From: Filomicrobium sp.
GTDB lineage: Bacteria; Pseudomonadota; Alphaproteobacteria; Rhizobiales; Hyphomicrobiaceae
Reading direction: 5' to 3'
Assembly (NCBI GenBank): GCA_017792465.1
Contig: CP051234.1
Span: 2,172,606-2,236,605 of the forward strand
Length of the DNA: 64,000 nucleotides
Under the pieces are notes generated by a model, which was given only the letters and a program-made list of their open reading frames with translations, was not told the origin of the DNA and ran no database searches. Of the stretch, positions 53,988 to 61,599 are shown in pieces. A program made the position numbers and the translations under genes. Each line of letters opens with the position of its first letter. The first letter of the stretch is position 1.

Positions 53988-54242
53988 TCAGGCGACGAAT
54001 TTGTGCGGTGAGGCGCGATCGAGGCTGTCGGCCAGCGCCTCTGTGGCGGGCGGTTCGGTCTGCTCAAGCGCCTGGCGGGCGACTTCGGCGACATCCGTCC
54101 AATTCATCGGCGCAAACCGCGTATCGCCTTCGGCGGCGCTGAGGATCCTCTGCAGGGCGCGGCGCAGCCTGGTCTCTCGGCGGCGTTGCACGCTCAGAAA
54201 ATCTTCCATCGATTTCAGATCGGCTGAATACTGCAGCGACAT
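53988..54242 (-). CDS. Small hypothetical protein, 84 aa
   Basis: ATG 54242 gives MSLQYSADLKSMEDFLSVQR, followed by a basic helical run (RRETRLRRALQRILSAAEGD) and a C-terminal acidic/Ala helix (TDVAEVARQALEQTEPPATE). Frame open to 54284. Likely a short coiled or helical protein; no family is recognised. It lies upstream of polA on the same strand, 95 bases away, so it may be cotranscribed. Confidence 0.45.
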   Translation of the reverse strand: MSLQYSADLKSMEDFLSVQRRRETRLRRALQRILSAAEGDTRFAPMNWTDVAEVARQALEQTEPPATEALADSLDRASPHKFVA

Positions 54243-54468
54243 TGAGCTAACCCTTTGAAGCGAGACGTGGAACGACGTCGCCAATGGTCAGACGATTCAG
54301 CCCCTGTTATAAAGTGGCAAATCCGTGACATGGGATAACCCTGTGAATATCCTGGTAAAAACTTGTCGATTATGGCGATGGACCGGGGCTTTGCTGATGG
54401 CGGCAGGGGCCGGTGAAGTAATCGGTTTGCGCGGTCAAGGCGAATGGGGTAAAAGCAGCATCTCTTAA

Positions 54469-54545
54469 GCACCCGTAGCTCAGCTGGATAGAGTGTCGGA
54501 TTCCGATTCCGAAGGTCGCAGGTTCGACTCCTGCCGGGTGCGCCA
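54469..54545 (+). tRNA. tRNA-Arg (anticodon CCG)
   Basis: 77 bases including encoded CCA. Acceptor GCACCCG pairs with CGGGTGC; D stem GCTC/GAGT; anticodon stem TCGGA/TCCGA with loop TTCCGAT, anticodon CCG; T arm GCAGG-TTCGACT-CCTGC. It reads the CGG arginine codon. tRNA genes are common integration sites, and the genes to its right look accessory. Confidence 0.96.
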
Positions 54546-54618
54546 GCTTTCTAGCAATATGATAGCCTTCATGTTTCAGCCAAGTTAGATCCGCATCACC
54601 TCGGGTAAGGGAAGAGTT

Positions 54619-55206
54619 ATGCCGGATGAGGATAGTGATAGCTTTGAGGATCGGTTCTTCAAGGCGAACGCCAACAATGAATATATCGCAGGGGTTCTCG
54701 CCGATTGCATTCGAAACTGTATGCGTGGAATCGCGTCTGGCGATCCTTCATCGGCAGCTTATAAGGCATCCCAAGACTTCTTGAGCCTTATCAAACTGCT
54801 AAAATACGCGGAAAACGGTGTTCCGCTGATGCAGCTGTTCCTTGACGCAATCGATGAAATCCGGCCTTCGGGTACCGACGATATCGGGAATCAAGAGACT
54901 TTTGCTCAGCGGTACTATGAATCCTCAATAATTATTGCTGCACAGTCTGGAATTCAGCTGGTCGTCGAAAGCTCTTGTCACGATCGCGCCGCCAAAGGTC
55001 GTGCAAGCCGCAGAGAGAGAGACTTCTTGGGTTCGCTACGGGATATAGATGAAGCTCGGACTGAGATGAACAAGTATTGGGAGAGCCGGCGGGATCATCG
55101 ACGAAGCAAGTCAACTACCTCGGCAAAGAAAAGGCCCGGTGCAGGAACCTTGACGGGCGTCAACAAGAGGCAAAGAAGGCGACGGACTGGCAACAAGGAA
55201 ACATAA
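54619..55206 (+). CDS. Hypothetical protein beside tRNA-Arg, 195 aa
   Basis: Starts ATG 54619 with AAGGGAAGAG upstream. The N-terminal two-thirds is helical (EYIAGVLADCIRNCMRGIAS, FLSLIKLLKYAENGVPLMQL). The C-terminus is a basic tail (RRDHRRSKSTTSAKKRPGAG, KRQRRRRTGNKET) that could bind nucleic acid. Its codon use is AT-richer than the core genes. The basic tail recalls phage terminase-small-subunit-like or DNA-binding proteins, but no family can be claimed. First gene after the tRNA, probably acquired. Confidence 0.55.
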   Translation: MPDEDSDSFEDRFFKANANNEYIAGVLADCIRNCMRGIASGDPSSAAYKASQDFLSLIKLLKYAENGVPLMQLFLDAIDEIRPSGTDDIGNQETFAQRYYESSIIIAAQSGIQLVVESSCHDRAAKGRASRRERDFLGSLRDIDEARTEMNKYWESRRDHRRSKSTTSAKKRPGAGTLTGVNKRQRRRRTGNKET

Positions 55207-55311
55207 AGTTACACTGCGGCCTCAACTACATCGGAGTTCGCATTTTTTGTGTGGTATGATTTGCCATTATTTCGCTTTCGGTTAGTTCGCGACGCCAACG
55301 GTTCCCCTTGC

Positions 55312-55400
55312 TCAACACCGCGCAAGCTTGTGTTGACGGAATAGGGTCGTGTTGGGCTCATTCCTACCAACACTTCCCAAGGTCGTGTTGGGGTGAGCGC
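55312..55400. repeat. Palindromic repeats related to the mobA-mobB hairpins
   Basis: CAACACCGCGCAAGCTTGTGTTG near 55312-55334 and CCAACACTTCCCAAGGTCGTGTTGG near 55372-55396, with an extra GTCGTGTTGGG between them. The ends match those of the palindromes at 35888-35955, indicating a small dispersed family. Confidence 0.5.
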
Positions 55401-55454
55401 CGCGGTTGCGTCGCTAGGATCGACATAGACGCTCGCCTGACGGTTGTCTGGCCG

Positions 55455-56591
55455 CTAGATGATCGGTGGATTGACGCTGATTGCGAGCCTCATCAACTCA
55501 ACGCGATTGCTGATTCCGGCCTTCTGATAGAGCGCCTTGACCTGTGAGCGAACCGTCTCTGGAGAGACGTTTCTGATATCGGCGATTTCAATTGCCGTGC
55601 GTCCCCGCAGGAGTTCGTCGCAGACACGCTTCTCGACCGGCGAGAAGCCGAAGAGTATGGCCAGGCCATCAGCCGACAGATCCTCCGTCCGTTCCGGATC
55701 AATGATGCAAACGAGGCTTCCAAGCAAACAGGTCTCGATTTCATCATCGCTGTCGCGCAAGGGGCAGACCTCAACCAGATAAGGATACTCCCCACTTGAA
55801 CGCGCGCAGGGAAAGGCAAACTCGGCGCAGTTCTGCTCGCCTTTTGCGGTTGATGAAGTCAACGCGATCGCAGCCGTGATTTGGCGTGCCACATCCTCAT
55901 CGCGCGCGATCAGTTGCCCGTCACCGGCAATTCTCAAACCATCGCCGGTGGAGAAGATGCGCTGCGCCTCTGTGTTGGAAACGAGGATCGAGCCGTTGGG
56001 CAGCGCGACACACATTCCGACCCCAATCCGGTCAAGAGCCGCCAGGGCGGCCTGATAGCGCAAGCGAAGAAGAGAAAAAGTTCGATTGATTTCGACGACC
56101 TTTGAAAGGTGCGGCATCAATGAATTCAGGCTGTCCCAAAAATTCGAAGGCATCGCATCCCAGTGGCGGTCGACCTGCAGCGCAAGGACGTCGCTCCAGC
56201 CTTTGTTGTTACTCAGGCGTGCCGCGGCGCGATGCTCGACACCGTACCGGTCTCTTAGGAAGACGTAATCTTCCCGGTCGGCGACCTCGTCTCTTGCGGG
56301 CCAGACTTCCGTGTCGAGACACAATGTCCGGGTTGGATGCAGGCGGAGAAGGTCGACGGCGAATTCCTCGTACCGGCCGAACTCCCGAAAGTATTGCTGG
56401 ATGTCTTCGTCCCGATATGTCGTGCACCATTTCTGGACTTGGAACGGCAGGCCGACCAGATCGAAGACCATCAGGATCGCCCCGCGCGCCTCGGATGCAT
56501 TTGCGACGGCATCCAGTGCTGCAGGCCAGTTGCGGTCCGAAGCGGCAGCATCGTAGATCGTCGGCAGTGCGCAAGCGAGGGCGCGGTCCAT
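55455..56591 (-). CDS. LuxR-family transcriptional regulator
   Basis: 378 residues. The C-terminal HTH (about 312-372) reads LFGFSPVEKRVCDELLRGRT, EIADIRNVSPETVRSQVKAL and YQKAGISNRVELMRLA, the GerE/LuxR pattern. The N-terminal 300 residues form a sensory region with no quorum-sensing signature; YRDEDIQQYFREFGRYEEFA and the PAS-like IGVGMCVALPNGSILVSNTE are visible. Ligand unknown. It ends the island segment next to the TIR-FGE gene, 175 bases from its stop, on the same strand. Confidence 0.85.
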   Translation of the reverse strand: MDRALACALPTIYDAAASDRNWPAALDAVANASEARGAILMVFDLVGLPFQVQKWCTTYRDEDIQQYFREFGRYEEFAVDLLRLHPTRTLCLDTEVWPARDEVADREDYVFLRDRYGVEHRAAARLSNNKGWSDVLALQVDRHWDAMPSNFWDSLNSLMPHLSKVVEINRTFSLLRLRYQAALAALDRIGVGMCVALPNGSILVSNTEAQRIFSTGDGLRIAGDGQLIARDEDVARQITAAIALTSSTAKGEQNCAEFAFPCARSSGEYPYLVEVCPLRDSDDEIETCLLGSLVCIIDPERTEDLSADGLAILFGFSPVEKRVCDELLRGRTAIEIADIRNVSPETVRSQVKALYQKAGISNRVELMRLAISVNPPII

Positions 56592-56766
56592 TATGAAAGT
56601 CCCCCCAATAACTCTTCGATAAACAGTAATTCGCCGCCGCCCAGAATTAAGGGGTGCAAAGCTTCTGTCTCTAAATAGAATTTATGCGTCAGGCGAGGTC
56701 AATACTTGCGACTGCGAAATGATGGCACTGCGGGGCCCTGACGTCGCTTTGCAAAGTTCTGCCAAT

Positions 56767-58929
56767 TCAATTAATTTGCCTGGCTACCCGGAAGCCGACA
56801 TAACGAAATTCGTTCAACGGGCGGGCTTCAGTCTTGGGCGGTGGCGAACGCGCGCTTGACCGGGCGTACCACCATTCTTCGTTGGCAGACCCGCCGCGCG
56901 TCATGTGCATGCAGGAGGGATCTGCGGAGAGTTGGCCGAGGGCACAATCGGAGACCCATTCTGCGACGTTGCCGTGCATGTCGTGCAGCCCGAATCCGTT
57001 GGCCGGGAAAGACCCAACGGGAACGGGGGACCCAGGGTCCGACGCCCAGCTTGATTTGAATGCGGCGGCGCCTTCCGCTCGAGACTCACCCCATGCATAT
57101 GCCGTGGTCGTGCCCGCGCGCGCGGCATACTCCCATTCCGCTTCGTTCAAGAGGCGGTAGGTTTCGCCAGTCTTGTTCGACAGCCACTTCACGTAGGCGC
57201 TCGCCTGCGCCCATGACACCTGCGAAACCGGCAAATTTGGATCGAAGCTCTTTTTGGGATCAGGAGCGATCCCCGTTATCTTTTGCCATTCGGGGTCCTG
57301 TTGCGCCGCGTTCCACTGTGTCATCGTCACTTCGAAGCGGGCCACCGCAATGCGATTGGGGATCGTCTTCAAGGCTCGCTCCTCGTCCAGCGAGTTGAAC
57401 TGCATCATCGACGACCCAGCTAAATAGGTTCCCGGTTCAAGGAGCACCATCTCCGGACAGGTCTGGCAATCCTTGAACGATGGACCGCGCGCGCCTTTTA
57501 CGTGCTGAGGTATTTCGAGCGTCAGCACCTGCGATACGAGCTGTAGCGCGATGTTGCACACTGGAGCGCCAAACGGTTCCCAGAGCCTTGACTTCAGGCG
57601 TTCAAAATAGCTCTCAGGCACGGTCATTTGCGGTTGTCTTCGGAGGACTGTGAGACGGGCAGTTCCTTGCGTGTCGATCGTCAACACGGCCTTGCCGCCG
57701 TCGACGAAGGCCGCTTCGACGAGGCTACCGTTGTGGCCGCCGACTTTCGCGATCGGTTTTGCGAGGCGCCAGATGCGCGCCGCTCCATCGCTATCTGCGG
57801 TGAGGCTCAGATCCATCTGGCCCGGGGACAGGTCGCCGTGGTCATGCGTTTTTTGAGGTGGCTCGGGGTGCGCCTCCATCAGCGCGACTTGGGACATTCC
57901 ATACAAGAGCACTGAGACAGGGACACCGACTGCAATCGCGCGGCGGAGGAACCACTGCAGACGGCGGCCGGTCGATTCATACGAGGCTGCCCAGAAGACG
58001 AGGCCAGAGAAGATGAAGTTCGGAATTGCAATACTAATTTCGGACGTCGGCATCACATCGACAGCCAGGACGCTTGCGAGCAGAAACGGTGATGCGGCGG
58101 CACCGGCAATGGAGAGGCGTTCGCTTTGGATCAGATAGATGAACGCGCCAACGAGCGTGGCGACCGCAAGTGCCGGCAAAAACGGATTGGCAAATATTGA
58201 AGAATGCGCCAGGAGTACTAAGGCGAGAATTCCAAGCAGAAAGAAGCCAAGCACGATGACCGCAATCGCATGCTTTCTGCTGGTGGGTTGCCATTTGATA
58301 ACACCGGTGGCCATGCCGAGCCTGAACGTCAGGATCGCAAAGCCGGCAACCGCGAAATAAACGCCAACAGGGTTGGATGCGAGAAGAGCGAGCTTGCCCG
58401 CGATCGCTGCAACCACCACGGCGACCAACGCAAGCGCTGACACCGCGAATGCTGCGATCCGCCAGGCTGACCTATTTGGAATTCCGCCCGTCGGCAACTT
58501 CTGATTGATTTCTTTCTGGGATGGTCGAAGCAATTCGGCTTCTGCCATCTTGTGCTTCACCGCCAGAACAATGCTTTTCCAAGCGCTGCTTGATCGATCG
58601 CCATTCCAGTCTTCCAATTTCAGTGTGTGTAAATATTCAAACGGTGATGGCGACAGCGAAGCATCCAAAGAAACAGGGATTATGCTTTGTTGCTGCTGGC
58701 CGAGTGCGGCTTCGTAAGCAACGCTCTTCGCGCGGACTGACGCTGCTGACCACAGCACCAACATGACTTTGGCGCGACGTATTTGCTGCTTGTTGGAGGT
58801 CTGGTCGGCTGCGTCAGCCGAGCCCTCGTTGTCCCAAGAGAGGGAAAAGCCTTCTTGCTCCAGCGCCAACGCTATCAACCTGGCTGTCGCCAAATCTTCG
58901 CGCGCGTAGCTTAAGTATACATCCGCCAT
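56767..58929 (-). CDS. TIR-transmembrane-FGE-sulfatase domain protein, candidate conflict-system component
   Basis: 720 residues from ATG 58929; a GTG lies one codon up. Residues 1-115 are a TIR domain (DVYLSYAREDLATARLIALA; SVAYEAALG holds the probable NADase Glu). Residues 155-345 have about six membrane helices. 365-440 hold one or two degenerate WD40-like blades (DGAARIWRL). The C-terminal 240 residues are an FGE/SUMF1 domain (VSWAQASAYVKWLSNKTGET, FGLHDMHGNVAEWVSDC, FRYVGFRVAR). TIR domains make NAD-derived signals or deplete NAD. The FGE part may bind peptide or another molecule as sensor. It is divergent from the TIR-iSTAND-MoxR operon across 155 bases. Confidence 0.85.
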   Translation of the reverse strand: MADVYLSYAREDLATARLIALALEQEGFSLSWDNEGSADAADQTSNKQQIRRAKVMLVLWSAASVRAKSVAYEAALGQQQQSIIPVSLDASLSPSPFEYLHTLKLEDWNGDRSSSAWKSIVLAVKHKMAEAELLRPSQKEINQKLPTGGIPNRSAWRIAAFAVSALALVAVVVAAIAGKLALLASNPVGVYFAVAGFAILTFRLGMATGVIKWQPTSRKHAIAVIVLGFFLLGILALVLLAHSSIFANPFLPALAVATLVGAFIYLIQSERLSIAGAAASPFLLASVLAVDVMPTSEISIAIPNFIFSGLVFWAASYESTGRRLQWFLRRAIAVGVPVSVLLYGMSQVALMEAHPEPPQKTHDHGDLSPGQMDLSLTADSDGAARIWRLAKPIAKVGGHNGSLVEAAFVDGGKAVLTIDTQGTARLTVLRRQPQMTVPESYFERLKSRLWEPFGAPVCNIALQLVSQVLTLEIPQHVKGARGPSFKDCQTCPEMVLLEPGTYLAGSSMMQFNSLDEERALKTIPNRIAVARFEVTMTQWNAAQQDPEWQKITGIAPDPKKSFDPNLPVSQVSWAQASAYVKWLSNKTGETYRLLNEAEWEYAARAGTTTAYAWGESRAEGAAAFKSSWASDPGSPVPVGSFPANGFGLHDMHGNVAEWVSDCALGQLSADPSCMHMTRGGSANEEWWYARSSARSPPPKTEARPLNEFRYVGFRVARQIN

Positions 58930-59084
58930 CACAACTAACCTGCGGCAGCAACCTCACACCGCTTCAACAAACCCTACCCGGTGGTCGAGTTCAAGCCTTG
59001 GCTTTCCGGACATCCGAGGAATAGTATGAGGCGTCGCAAATTTAGCTATTTCATTCACCCGGCAAGTTCTTTTTTGGCTCGTCC

Positions 59085-60491
59085 ATGACCTTCGTTTTTG
59101 TCAGCCATGCCAACACCGATAAGAAGCGCGTCCGGCACATTGTCGATGCGTTGATTTCGGCTAACATCAAGGTGTGGATGGATAATCCCCTGGCAGCGGG
59201 CTATTCGGCCGATGAGGTCAGGGCGCATTTTCATCGGATCAAAGCGGGCACCTCCTGGAAGGACGAAATAGAAGATGCGCTGAGAGACGCGCGTCTGGTC
59301 ATCGTCTGTTTCTCGGAGGCTTTCAAAGAGCCGCGCCGCGAGGTTTTCCGGGAAGAAGCGATTATTGCGCGCCAGGGCAAGAAGCTCGTCGGTTGCCGCG
59401 TTGATGACGTTGACCCAACGACGCTTCCCTACGACTTCGGAAAGGCTGAAATAAAAGATTTACGACAGGATCTGCCGGACCCCGGCGGAGCGCGGACGCT
59501 GCTTGGGCAGGTCAAGCGGCTGCCGCGCATTGTCGAGGACCTCGATGCGGCGCTGCAGCTCTTCGTTGAGGATTTGCGCGCTAGATTGCACGCCCGCAAC
59601 GACGACCTTGCCCGGAACCGGCAACATCAGGCTCGCGATCCGTTCCTTCCTTTTCTCGTCGACAGGACGGATCAGGAAGAGTCGGTCGAACACGCGATTG
59701 AAGAAATCGCCAAGACCGGCGGCGTGCGCCCGTTCTTTGTCGCCGGTCCGGAAAACGAGTGCCTTCTGGAATTTCGCGACCGGCTTGAGCGGCATGCCAT
59801 TCCCCGTCGTCTCAAAGGTCCGTCCTGGCAAGCGCTGACCGTCGAGTGGCCCGACAAGCAGCCTTTGGCAAAATTCGGCAGTCTTTATCAAAGACGGCTG
59901 GCCGATGCGCTCGGGCTATCGTCGGCAGCGAGCCAACGGGAAATCGCTGCCAAGCTTGCCGATCTGCAAATCCCGGCCGCCCCACTGAGCTTTCTGTCTC
60001 CAACGGGTTTCAAGCAGGACACGGCCAAGCGCATCGAAGCCTGGCTTGAGTTCTGGCGCGAGCTTGAAGCTGAGAAGCTTGGCTTTGCCGCGGTTCCGAT
60101 GGTCTGGATGAAGTTCCCCAAGGCCGAGCCTGGATGGGAAAACTGTCCGCCCGGTCGGGCCGTGAGCGCGCTTTTTTCCAACGACCAGATCTGGGCGATT
60201 ATCGAAAGCCTTGGCCGGGAGCATCAAAAGCCGGGTTGGTTTGGCGGCATGTTCGGCGGAGGCCATCAAGGCTGCGGTCTGGAGATCCCGCCGATGCTGC
60301 ACCCGATCAGCGACGATCATGTCTCAGCGTGGACTTCAAAACACCTCAACGATGCGACTCCCGGCGAACGTGCCGAAGTCATGTCGGTATGGGGCAAGAT
60401 CTGTACGGCATCAAAGTGTGGATCTGTGAGCTTGCAGGACTTCGCAAAGACAATGGGCCGGGTTCTCGATGGATCTCTGGCAGGACGATAA
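59085..60491 (+). CDS. TIR domain fused to an iSTAND-like (inactive P-loop NTPase) domain
   Basis: 468 residues. TIR at 1-150: FVFVSHANTDKKRVRHIVDA, IKVWMDN and SEAFKEPRREVFREEAIIA, with a plausible catalytic Glu in the last block. From about 185, FLPFLVDRTDQEESVEHAIE then PFFVAGPENECLLEFRDRLE resembles the iSTAND domain (usually NRSDQE...LIHGDEHECHDKF), a STAND-like NTPase fold lacking Walker A. The C-terminal part continues that fold (KIEAWLEFW-like region, WVKFPKA-like WMKFPKAEPGWENC). It probably couples recognition to TIR activity. moxR-like gene starts 51 bases after. Confidence 0.8.
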   Translation: MTFVFVSHANTDKKRVRHIVDALISANIKVWMDNPLAAGYSADEVRAHFHRIKAGTSWKDEIEDALRDARLVIVCFSEAFKEPRREVFREEAIIARQGKKLVGCRVDDVDPTTLPYDFGKAEIKDLRQDLPDPGGARTLLGQVKRLPRIVEDLDAALQLFVEDLRARLHARNDDLARNRQHQARDPFLPFLVDRTDQEESVEHAIEEIAKTGGVRPFFVAGPENECLLEFRDRLERHAIPRRLKGPSWQALTVEWPDKQPLAKFGSLYQRRLADALGLSSAASQREIAAKLADLQIPAAPLSFLSPTGFKQDTAKRIEAWLEFWRELEAEKLGFAAVPMVWMKFPKAEPGWENCPPGRAVSALFSNDQIWAIIESLGREHQKPGWFGGMFGGGHQGCGLEIPPMLHPISDDHVSAWTSKHLNDATPGERAEVMSVWGKICTASKCGSVSLQDFAKTMGRVLDGSLAGR

Positions 60492-60542
60492 ACGGGCGGA
60501 AGAGCTGATTTTTGTTGGGCTAGTGCGAGTGGGAGAGTTGCG

Positions 60543-61589
60543 ATGAGTTATCCCTATTTCCGGCGTGGGCTCCCCGAACAAGAGGGGCAGCCTGCAGGCG
60601 TCATGAAGGCTGAGGAGATCCCGACGCTCAGCCGGCTTGAAGACCCCAGCGATTATATCCCGCACCCCAATCTCAGCCATGCCGTCAATGTCTCGTTGAT
60701 GCTCGGCATGCCGCTGTTGTTGACGGGGGAACCGGGCACCGGAAAGACCCAGCTCTCCTACACGCTCGCGAACGATCTGGGCTGTCCCATCCATCGCTTC
60801 GATACCAAATCAACGAGCGTCGCGCGCGATCTGTTTTACACCTACGATGCCATGTCGGCCTTCAAGCAGAAGGACGAAAGCGATCCGATCAACTTCATTC
60901 ACTATGAAGCGCTTGGGCGGGCGATTCTCGATTCCTTCCCGGCCGAAGATCCGCGCGTGGCGAGACTATTACCTCCGCTGGGAAGGTCCGATTATGCGCA
61001 TCAGGGTCCGCGCCGCTCTGTCGTGTTGATCGATGAGATCGACAAGGCACCGCGCGATTTCCCCAACGACCTGCTCAACGAAATCGAGCGGCTGTTCTTT
61101 CGCATCCCGGAATTGAACAACTGGGGGTCTCCAGGTGCGGATTCGAACGTCACTGCCGTCCAGGATAGCTATCGCCCGATAATCGTGATGACGTCGAACT
61201 CGGAGAAAGGTCTGCCCGATCCGTTCCTGCGCCGGTGCGTCTATTTCGACATTCCGTTTCCCAACGCAGACACGATGCGCCGTATCGTTTCATCGCGGAT
61301 GCGGTCGCGGGGCGTGGGCGACCCGTTGATCGAAGAGGCGATCGATCTGTTCTACAGGTTGCGCCACGATCACCCCGAACGCCAATTGCACCTCAAAAAG
61401 CAGCCCTCGACCGCGGAACTGATCAATTGGCTGCAAGTTCTGAGCGCGCGGAGCGATCGCCAGGATTTGTCACTCAAAGACCAGCGCTATCTTATTCAGG
61501 AGACGTTACCAACTCTCGTCAAGAACGCCGACGACCAGGCTGCTGCCGAGCGCTATGTCGTCGACCGGTGGGGACGTGACGGCACCTAG
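60543..61589 (+). CDS. MoxR-type AAA+ ATPase of the island
   Basis: 348 residues. Walker A TGEPGTGKTQL is at about 61-71, Walker B SVVLIDEIDKAP near 158-169, sensor 1 is IIVMTSNSEKGLPDPFLRRC with the arginine finger, and the lid domain starts LIEEAIDLFYRLRHDHPERQ. MoxR ATPases remodel or activate vWA-containing partners. The next gene, ten bases downstream, supplies a vWA-like domain, and the preceding gene a TIR-iSTAND protein. GGGAG precedes ATG 60543. Two inserted segments after Walker A (DAMSAFKQKDESDPINFIHY) are typical of the defence-associated subset. Confidence 0.9.
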   Translation: MSYPYFRRGLPEQEGQPAGVMKAEEIPTLSRLEDPSDYIPHPNLSHAVNVSLMLGMPLLLTGEPGTGKTQLSYTLANDLGCPIHRFDTKSTSVARDLFYTYDAMSAFKQKDESDPINFIHYEALGRAILDSFPAEDPRVARLLPPLGRSDYAHQGPRRSVVLIDEIDKAPRDFPNDLLNEIERLFFRIPELNNWGSPGADSNVTAVQDSYRPIIVMTSNSEKGLPDPFLRRCVYFDIPFPNADTMRRIVSSRMRSRGVGDPLIEEAIDLFYRLRHDHPERQLHLKKQPSTAELINWLQVLSARSDRQDLSLKDQRYLIQETLPTLVKNADDQAAAERYVVDRWGRDGT

Positions 61590-61599
61590 GAGACCTGCG

